Position numbers and translations under genes: made by a program. From contig JBECKQ010000384.1 in the NCBI GenBank assembly GCA_040235375.1, forward strand, positions 1 through 12,620: DNA of 12,620 bases, given 5' to 3'. Shown here one piece after another: positions 6,649 through 12,620 of the stretch. Position 1 is the stretch's first letter; each line of letters starts with the position of its first letter. This DNA comes from JBECKQ01 sp040235375. Its GTDB lineage: Bacteria > Planctomycetota > Phycisphaerae > UBA1845. The notes beneath the pieces are model-generated. The model did not search any database. It saw only the letters and a program-made list of their open reading frames with translations, and was not told the origin of the DNA.

Positions 6649-9513
6649 ATGTGCAATCGACCTGCATTCGGCCTCGTCGTGCTCGTTCTCGCCTGCATCG
6701 TCCAGGCTGGCGAAGGACCCGCCCACCAGAGCGAAGCTCCCAAACCGCGGTGTGCGGTGTTGGCGCAGCAGGGCGATGCGACCTGCGCGGCGCTCGCGGA
6801 TTTGTTGGCCGTCCGGCTTTCCGGGGCCGGCTATGCGACCGTCGATCGGGCCAATCTCGCTAAAACGCTCGACGAGCACGTACTCGGCCAGGCATTCGCA
6901 CAAGGCGCCACCGCCGCCCGGCGGCAGGCCGGCCAGATTGCCGGCGCCGATCTGCTCGTGCTGCTGACCAGCAGGGAGAAGGACAAGAACCGAGTGATCG
7001 AGTGGACAGTGGCGGCCATGCCCGAGGGTCTGCGTTTTGCGGCCGGCGGAGCGTTGTGGAACGAGCAGGATCCTGAGCCGATGTTGGCGAGCATGGTCGC
7101 GAGCGTCGAGCGGGCGGCCGCGTTGCGAGCCGCACCCGTCTTGCAGCCGGTCTGCGTGCCGCTGTTCGTCTGCCGCGATCCGACGTTCGAGTTCAGCGGT
7201 ATGCAGCAGGCCCTGGCCAAGCTGACCGAGGAGTTCTTGATGCAGAGGCCGGGCGTGCTCGTCGTCGCGCTGGACGAGGCCGATGCACTCACGACCGAGT
7301 ACAAGCTCACGGGAAAGACAGTCGAGCACAAGGCACCGCTGTTCGTGAACGGCTCATTCACGACCAAACGCACCGACGACGGCCTGAGAATTTCGCTGGA
7401 CGTCGAGCTGCGCACCGCGACAGCCACACTCGGCCAGCACCATCTACCGGACCTCGACGAGGACACGCTGGCTCTGAGTTTGCGTAAGACCCTGAACGAC
7501 CTGCTCACCACCTTTGGCGTTGCATCGCCGTCCGCCACGCCAGATGCCGAGGTTCACGCTCTCCGCCAGCACGCCCTCGGTCTCGCTCGTATCGGCGAGT
7601 GGAAGGATGCCCTCCCGCTCCTGAAGACTGCCGCACTCCTGCGTCCGGATGATCTCGCGACTCGCGACGATCTCGTAGGTACGTGGAGCGCCCTGGTGTC
7701 CAGTACGGCCAAAGTCGACCGCCCTGACCCCGCCCGGCGACTCGAACTGATGGAACACGCGCTCGATGCCCTCGAGGACGTTCTGCACCGCCGCACACCC
7801 GGGTGGGAAGACGTCATGGCCGTGGCGTTTTGTCGAGTCCACGCGGAACTCCGTGTGTCGCCAAGGCATCATCCCGATGAGATGGCCCGGTACCACGCAA
7901 TCGCCCGGCGCTTCCGCAAGCTGTACGCCAGGACTCTCCTCGGCGAATTCGGCCAGCCGGAGGTCCGAACGCGGGATCTTGCCTGTCGCCTGCTCGCCCA
8001 GAGATTCGCGATTGATCGCACCGCGGACGAGGATGTGTTCTTTGCCGATCTGGTCGCGCTCGTTCGCGAGCTTGATACCTCCCCAGGCAACGAGAAGTAC
8101 GTGTTTGAACTCTTGACCGCGCCCTTGCGTCGCTACACCATCGACCTCAAGGCCTTCAGGCGGCTGCTCGATGATTGCGGTGCCGAATCGTCGCATCTGG
8201 CGGCCTTGGCCTCCCTCCTCAAAGTGCTCGCCAGTGCAGATCTCGATGTCGCAGAGCAGAAGTTCGATGCCAGCCTCCCCACGGTTGCGGCGGAGCTTTC
8301 GCTGGCGCCTGCAACGACCGACTTCATGCACGAGATCGCCCACACAGCGATCGAACTAGGCAGAGCGCGGCTGGCCCGGCAGCGCGATAAGGCTTTTCCC
8401 TCGGCGCCACGCTTGCTCCCGATCGACGGCCTTCCTCGAGACGCCGTGCGTAACTGGATCAACGCCGACGAGGGCGTGGAGTTCATCATTACTTACAGCG
8501 CTGTCTACCGCCTCACACCCGAAGGCGCATTCGAACGCGTCCTGGATGGCGATTACGAGCAATCCCGGTGGGATTCAAACGCCCTGTGGCTGGCGAATTC
8601 CGACAAGGTCGTCGTGCTTGACTCGACCGGAACGGTCGTGGCCGAGCAACCCGTTGAGCGTGCAAAGTACCTGACTCCGGCTGGTCCCGGGCGGGTATTC
8701 ATCTCCCTGGAAGACATGAATGAGCAGGGCGGCGAGCGTGTGACCTACGAGATGTGGTCGCTTCGAAGAAACCCGTCGCCGGCGCTCCAGCGAGAAGTGC
8801 TCCACGTAAACAACGTCAACTGGGTGCATAATCTTCCCGCCGGCTCGGCTCTCGATCGTTACATGCCGCGCAAAGAATGCGGCTTTTACGTGGCCGCCTC
8901 CGACGCAGACGCCGCACTACTTTTCTTCAATACCTACCAGCCGACTCGTTTCGATCTGAAGTCGCGGCTGTTCGACCTGGCGGACAGGAGCTGGCCGTGC
9001 GGTACCAACTGCTTCGAGCTCGACGGCACGTACTATTTCTTCGGGTCGTATCAGGCCGACGGGCGCCGCTCGCGGGCGATCCTGTCAACGGCAGGTCTGC
9101 GGCAGGCCCCACACCTGATCCTCGACCTGGGTTGGGTATGCGATAGCCGTACCGGCTCCCGATATGACGGGCACGTATCAAGCGCCGTTACGTGGGGCGA
9201 CTGGATCCACGTTCTGGCCGGATACGCCGAGGCTCCGCCGTTCTGGCTCGCGGTCAACAGAACAACCAAAGACGTAAGGGTAATTTGCGTCGATCCACCA
9301 GCCTATTACATGCTTCGCTCGCGCTTGGTCGTATCCGACCGATTCGGCCTGATCCTGATCGGGGCAAAGGCTGAGCAAGTCGAGCTGCCGCCGGAGGAAA
9401 CATGGGCACCGTACGACGCAGCCGTGGCGCATCTTCGCATCTCCGCTGGTGAGGGCTCGTTCGATCCCTGGACGCGATGGCGAGGTTCATCCGTTCCGTC
9501 TTGTCCCAAGTAA
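6649..9513 (+). CDS. Exported CsgG-like / TPR-like / beta-propeller protein, copy A
   Basis: The open frame allows an ATG at 6613, but the ATG at 6649 starts a clean signal peptide (MCNRPAFGLVVLVLACIVQA) and gives exactly the 954-aa length of copy B. LVLAC could be an imperfect lipobox, so a lipoprotein is possible. Residues about 33-155 form a CsgG-like module: KPRCAVLAQQ, a helix, ATVDRANL, IAGADLLVLL, and strands. Residues about 165-290 look like a second alpha/beta domain (PLFVCRDPTF, GVLVVAL, GLRISLDVEL). A TPR-like pair of helices follows at about 303-345 (GEWKDALPLLKTAALLRPDD), then a long helical stretch. From about 590 to the end come strand-rich repeats with kelch-like features (VYRLTPEG, YYFFGSYQADGRRSRAIL, HVLAGYAEAPPFWLAVN), probably a beta-propeller. 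The role is unknown; an envelope scaffold or binding protein fits the domains. Confidence 0.85.
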   Translation: MCNRPAFGLVVLVLACIVQAGEGPAHQSEAPKPRCAVLAQQGDATCAALADLLAVRLSGAGYATVDRANLAKTLDEHVLGQAFAQGATAARRQAGQIAGADLLVLLTSREKDKNRVIEWTVAAMPEGLRFAAGGALWNEQDPEPMLASMVASVERAAALRAAPVLQPVCVPLFVCRDPTFEFSGMQQALAKLTEEFLMQRPGVLVVALDEADALTTEYKLTGKTVEHKAPLFVNGSFTTKRTDDGLRISLDVELRTATATLGQHHLPDLDEDTLALSLRKTLNDLLTTFGVASPSATPDAEVHALRQHALGLARIGEWKDALPLLKTAALLRPDDLATRDDLVGTWSALVSSTAKVDRPDPARRLELMEHALDALEDVLHRRTPGWEDVMAVAFCRVHAELRVSPRHHPDEMARYHAIARRFRKLYARTLLGEFGQPEVRTRDLACRLLAQRFAIDRTADEDVFFADLVALVRELDTSPGNEKYVFELLTAPLRRYTIDLKAFRRLLDDCGAESSHLAALASLLKVLASADLDVAEQKFDASLPTVAAELSLAPATTDFMHEIAHTAIELGRARLARQRDKAFPSAPRLLPIDGLPRDAVRNWINADEGVEFIITYSAVYRLTPEGAFERVLDGDYEQSRWDSNALWLANSDKVVVLDSTGTVVAEQPVERAKYLTPAGPGRVFISLEDMNEQGGERVTYEMWSLRRNPSPALQREVLHVNNVNWVHNLPAGSALDRYMPRKECGFYVAASDADAALLFFNTYQPTRFDLKSRLFDLADRSWPCGTNCFELDGTYYFFGSYQADGRRSRAILSTAGLRQAPHLILDLGWVCDSRTGSRYDGHVSSAVTWGDWIHVLAGYAEAPPFWLAVNRTTKDVRVICVDPPAYYMLRSRLVVSDRFGLILIGAKAEQVELPPEETWAPYDAAVAHLRISAGEGSFDPWTRWRGSSVPSCPK
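6745..7434 (+). repeat. Near-identical duplicated block, copy A (partner 9710-10399)
   Basis: This block aligns without gaps to 9710-10399 at a constant offset of 2965 bases. It includes fully identical runs at 6913-6972 (60 bases) and 7336-7434 (99 bases), while the first 170 bases carry roughly 23 differences by eye. Immediately after 7434 the two genes diverge sharply. The block encodes the CsgG-like N-terminal module. Confidence 0.9.
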
Positions 9514-9610
9514 GGAGGCAGAAGCGCCGCCCTGAGGATGTCGGACGAGCGCCCGAGGCCAGTAGAATGGCATACCTGTGATGTCCAGAGGTTTATTAGG
9601 AGGCGGCCAC
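9514..9610 (+). other. Short spacer between tandem genes A and B
   Basis: These 97 bases separate the stop of copy A from the GTG start of copy B. I see neither a terminator hairpin with T-run nor an ECF-type promoter like the one ahead of copy A. Co-transcription of the two genes is the simplest reading. Confidence 0.45.
9598..9603 (+). promoter_or_regulatory. Ribosome binding site deciding the GTG start of copy B
   Basis: AGGAGG lies seven bases before the GTG at 9611. It favours that start over the upstream GTG/ATG at 9578-9583, whose extra residues would precede an otherwise complete signal peptide. Confidence 0.75.
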
Positions 9611-12475
9611 GTGCTCCACCGCTTCGCATTCAGAATCGTGCTCCTCCCCGTGCTTCTGGCCAGCACGGCGATCGCCGAGCAACCCGTGACGGCAAATGCT
9701 GCTGCCAAGCCGCGGTGCGCGGTGTTGGCGCAGCAGGGCGATCTGACGTGCGCGGCGCTCGCGGATTTGCTGGCCCTGCGCCTGTCAGTGGCGGGTTATC
9801 CGACCGTCGATCGCGCCAACCTCGCCAAAACGCTCGGCGAGCAAGTGCTCGGACAGGCGTTCGCACAAGGCGCCACGGCCGCCCGGCGGCAGGCCGGCCA
9901 GATTGCCGGCGCCGATCTGCTCGTGCTGCTGACCAGCCGGGAGAAGGACAAGAATCGGGTCATCGAGTGGACGGTGGCGGCCATGCCCGAGGGTCTGCGT
10001 TTTGCGGCCGGCGGAGCGTTGTGGAACGAGCAGGATCCCGAGCCGATGCTGGCGAGCATGGCCGCGAGCGTGGATCGGGCGGCCGCGCTGCGGGCGGCGC
10101 CGGTGTTGCAGCCGGTCTGCGTGCCGCTGTTCGTCTGCCGCGATCCGACGTTCGAGTTCAGTGGCATGCAGCAGGCGCTGGCGAAGCTGACGGAAGAGTT
10201 TTTGATGCAGAGGCCCGGCGTGCTGGTCGTCGCGCTGAACGAGGCGGACGCGCTCACGTCCGAGTACAAGCTCACGGGCAAGACGGTCGAGCACAAGGCG
10301 CCGCTGTTCGTGAACGGCTCATTCACGACCAAACGCACCGACGACGGCCTGAGAATTTCGCTGGACGTCGAGCTGCGCACCGCGACAGCCACACTCGGCG
10401 AGCGCCACCTGCCGGAAATGGACGAAGCGACGCTGGCCGCGGCCATACGGAAAGTGCTCGAAACACTGCTCACCAAGCACGCGGACCTGCCGGCCGGCAC
10501 GTCCACCACGCAAGAGGTCGACGCTCTGCACAAGCACGCGATTGGCCTGATTCGCATCGGAGAATGGGAGGACGCCGTACCGCTGCTCAAGACGGCCGCG
10601 CTGCTCAGCCCGGACGAGCTGGACATTCACACCGACCTCATGTTGACATGGAACGGCCTGGTGGCGAGCTCTTCGAGCCTGCCCAAGAATGACCATCTGC
10701 ATCGCGTCGAGCTGATGGAGCATACGCTCGATGCATTCGAGGAAATCGTCCGCCGGCGCCCCATCCAGCGCGACGACGTCCAGGCCTTGTCGCAGTTCAG
10801 TGGGTACGCGCACCTTAACGGCGGCGCCGAGCTCAAACGCACGCAACCCATTGCCCTGCAGCGCTACATCGAGTTCGCCAGGCGATTCCGGCACTTGGTC
10901 GGCCGAATCATCAAGGGCGATTTTGGGGCGCCTGATGTCAGCACATCTGACCGTGCTCTTGATCTTCTCGCATTTCTCTTCGCTTGCCATCTCTACGACG
11001 ATACGGACCGGGTCTATGACGAGTTGCTGACCTGGCTGCGCGCAACCGAATCGCCCCCCGGTAGGGAGGTCCAGATCGTTCGCTTGCTTATCTCGGGGCG
11101 GGCATACGCCAAGTCCGAGCGCGAGGCCGCGGACCGCTTCTGGGATGCATGTTGCGCAGACAGCTCGACGCGCCTCGCGGCGCTGGCCGAGTTGGTTAAG
11201 GAGCTGTTTGCTGACGATCCTGATAAGGCCGAGCAGCGTTTCGAAGCACGCCTGCAATCGACCGCCCGGCAGTTGTCGCTCTCGCCGGCGATCGCGGAGC
11301 AGATTCGCGAGACGGGAAGAGCGGAAATCGATCGAACGAAATCGCGGGCGATCGCTCGCGTCCCGCGCGCCTTTGGCCCCGAGCCGCGATTGACCCGCAT
11401 CGAGGGACCGCGCGAGGGCATATCCAGGTGGGTCTGCACGGATGACGCAGAATTCGTATTCACCCGCAAAGCAATGTACCGCGTCACACCGGAACGGACG
11501 TTTGAGCACGTCTTCGACGGCCCATACATGCGCGCGGTCTGGGATTCAATGTATCTGTGGGTCGGCAACCCGGACAAAGTCGCGGTGTTCGACGGCGAAG
11601 GCCATCTGCTGGCTCAGCGCACCGAGCAAGGTGACAAGTACCTGACCGCGGCGGGACCGGGCCGCGCGCTCATCGCCCGCTCGGACAGGAACGAGCAGGG
11701 GGGCGAGCGCGTGGCATACGAGCTGTGGCTTCTTCGCGGGCAGACGCCGCGGGCAATCGAGTCCGAGCTTGTGCAGATCGACGATGATAACTGGACCTTC
11801 GGGATCGAGACGCGCAACAACAAAGACCTTGTTGCGCTGCGATTTCGAGACGGCGGTTTCTACGTGCCCGGCGAGTCGCCTGACGCCGGAACTGTTTTCT
11901 TCAGCAGTCTGCGGCCGGTGATCCTCGATCTGAAGACGCGGACGTTCTCACGGGCGGAAAATCGATGGCCGCATCTGGCACCGTGCTTTCGCGTAAACAA
12001 CTCGTACTATCTCTTCGGCGGCTATCGCGATGACGCCCGGCGATCGCGTGCCATTCTCGAGGTGGCCGGCCCGCATGAGGACCCAGTGCTGTTCGCCGAT
12101 CTCGGCTGGGTGCGGTACAACGGTGGCAGCGGCTCGCGATACGACGGCCGGGTGGCGTCCGCGATCGAGTGGGAGGGCTGGATGCACGTGCTCGGCGGGT
12201 ACAGCGAGTCCGCGCCGTTCTGGCTGGCGGTCAACCTGCATACGAAGGACGTGCGGGTGCTCAAGATCGATCCGCCGCAGCCTTACATGTACACCGCAGA
12301 GCTCGTTGTCTCGCGGCTGTTCGGCCTGATCTTCCTCGGCGGCGGGGCCTATCAAGTGGAGCTGCCGTCGGAGGATACGTGGCAACCGTATGAGGGTGCC
12401 GTTCGCGATCTGCGCATACCTGAGAGCGAGATTCCGATCGATCCGTGGTCGGCCTGGCGCGAGAGTTCAGAGTAA
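9611..12475 (+). CDS. Exported CsgG-like / TPR-like / beta-propeller protein, copy B
   Basis: The GTG start has a perfect AGGAGG seven bases upstream and opens a typical signal peptide (MLHRFAFRIVLLPVLL, cut after STAIA before EQP). The protein is 954 aa, the same length as copy A. Domain order matches copy A: CsgG-like module at about 34-155 with TVDRANL and IAGADLLVLL, a second alpha/beta domain to about 290, TPR-like helices (GEWEDAVPLLKTAALLSPDE), a diverged helical middle, and a strand-rich C-terminal part from about 590 with kelch-like YYLFGGYRDDARRSRAIL and HVLGGYSESAPFWLAVN. The first 260 residues after the signal peptide are nearly identical to copy A; the middle is strongly diverged and the C-terminal part intermediate. 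Unlike copy A, there is no cysteine at the cleavage region, so it should be processed by signal peptidase I. The function is unknown. Confidence 0.88.
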   Translation: MLHRFAFRIVLLPVLLASTAIAEQPVTANAAAKPRCAVLAQQGDLTCAALADLLALRLSVAGYPTVDRANLAKTLGEQVLGQAFAQGATAARRQAGQIAGADLLVLLTSREKDKNRVIEWTVAAMPEGLRFAAGGALWNEQDPEPMLASMAASVDRAAALRAAPVLQPVCVPLFVCRDPTFEFSGMQQALAKLTEEFLMQRPGVLVVALNEADALTSEYKLTGKTVEHKAPLFVNGSFTTKRTDDGLRISLDVELRTATATLGERHLPEMDEATLAAAIRKVLETLLTKHADLPAGTSTTQEVDALHKHAIGLIRIGEWEDAVPLLKTAALLSPDELDIHTDLMLTWNGLVASSSSLPKNDHLHRVELMEHTLDAFEEIVRRRPIQRDDVQALSQFSGYAHLNGGAELKRTQPIALQRYIEFARRFRHLVGRIIKGDFGAPDVSTSDRALDLLAFLFACHLYDDTDRVYDELLTWLRATESPPGREVQIVRLLISGRAYAKSEREAADRFWDACCADSSTRLAALAELVKELFADDPDKAEQRFEARLQSTARQLSLSPAIAEQIRETGRAEIDRTKSRAIARVPRAFGPEPRLTRIEGPREGISRWVCTDDAEFVFTRKAMYRVTPERTFEHVFDGPYMRAVWDSMYLWVGNPDKVAVFDGEGHLLAQRTEQGDKYLTAAGPGRALIARSDRNEQGGERVAYELWLLRGQTPRAIESELVQIDDDNWTFGIETRNNKDLVALRFRDGGFYVPGESPDAGTVFFSSLRPVILDLKTRTFSRAENRWPHLAPCFRVNNSYYLFGGYRDDARRSRAILEVAGPHEDPVLFADLGWVRYNGGSGSRYDGRVASAIEWEGWMHVLGGYSESAPFWLAVNLHTKDVRVLKIDPPQPYMYTAELVVSRLFGLIFLGGGAYQVELPSEDTWQPYEGAVRDLRIPESEIPIDPWSAWRESSE
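9710..10399 (+). repeat. Near-identical duplicated block, copy B (partner 6745-7434)
   Basis: This is the second member of the direct repeat described at 6745-7434, in the same orientation. The long identical 3' run is at 10301-10399. Direct repeats of this size and similarity could recombine, deleting about 3 kb and fusing the two genes. Confidence 0.9.
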
Positions 12476-12499
12476 GACGGGTGAGGTGACGGCCCCGAT

Positions 12500-12620
12500 T
12501 CAATCCACGCGAACGCCTTTTTCCGCCAGCCACTCTTTCAGGTCGCCCATCTGCGTGTCGAACACCTCGTTGTCGTAGTCTTCCTCGAGCTTGGCGATCA
12601 GCTTGACGACTTCCGGCGCT
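12500..12620 (-). CDS. C-terminal end of an unidentified protein
   Basis: A minus-strand frame enters from the right edge and stops with TGA at 12502-12500, giving 39 visible codons. The peptide reads APEVVKLIAKLEEDYDNEV, then FDTQMGDLKEWLAEKGVRVD. It is a helical, charged tail with natural-looking composition and no stop to the window edge. The family cannot be told from this much. It converges with copy B, leaving 24 bases between the two stops, with no terminator visible in that gap. Confidence 0.65.
   Translation of the reverse strand, partial: APEVVKLIAKLEEDYDNEVFDTQMGDLKEWLAEKGVRVD

Noticed and set aside
6745..10399. Transposon or integron-type mobile repeat
   Set aside because: The repeated block is in-frame coding sequence in the same position of two paralogues, with no terminal inverted repeats or recombinase gene. 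Gene duplication and conversion explain it better.
10319..11509. Minus-strand open frame of 396 codons inside copy B
   Set aside because: It runs antisense to a well-supported gene. A similar antisense frame occurs in copy A (7444-8343), which follows from the shared codon pattern and does not indicate a second gene.

Overview
The window is GC-rich, gene-dense bacterial DNA. I infer a Planctomycetota-like chromosome, possibly Phycisphaerae. The reasons are the small ECF sigma/anti-sigma operon, the large exported beta-propeller proteins, the Thr-Gln-Pro-Ala-rich tail of one protein, and a start-of-gene fragment that looks like a heme A synthase, which suggests aerobic respiration. No marker gene fixes the taxonomy. 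I see no rRNA, tRNA, CRISPR array, transposase or phage gene.

Layout. Positions 1-94 (minus) hold the N-terminus of a CtaA/COX15-like heme A synthase that runs off the left edge. Positions 95-768 hold no convincing gene, only a few GC hairpins. From 6402 down to 769 (minus) lies a compact five-gene operon: ECF sigma factor, membrane anti-sigma-like protein, an unassigned 423-aa protein, an exported CsgG-like protein, and an unassigned protein of about 600 aa with coiled-coil-like character. The first four are packed with gaps of a few bases or 4-base ATGA overlaps. The fifth follows after 73 bases and appears to have lost its ATG-plus-signal-peptide frame through one extra base in a 5-base homopolymer. 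A divergent intergenic region (6403-6648) carries an ECF-type promoter candidate pointing right. From 6649 to 12475 (plus) lie two tandem paralogues, each 954 aa with the starts chosen here: signal peptide, CsgG-like module, TPR-like helices, C-terminal beta-propeller. A minus-strand gene enters from the right edge, ending at 12500.

How the parts may work together (inference). The sigma factor and its membrane anti-sigma partner form a signalling pair. The genes behind them and the divergent tandem pair encode exported or envelope proteins, and three of these share a CsgG-like fold. The candidate ECF promoter ahead of the tandem pair would place both arms under one regulator. No curli genes (csgA, B, E, F) are present, so the CsgG-like domains probably do something other than curli export.

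The paralogue pair shows a mosaic of identity: long stretches identical to the third codon position in the N-terminal module, then an abrupt switch to strongly diverged sequence. This fits gene conversion or selection on the N-terminal module.
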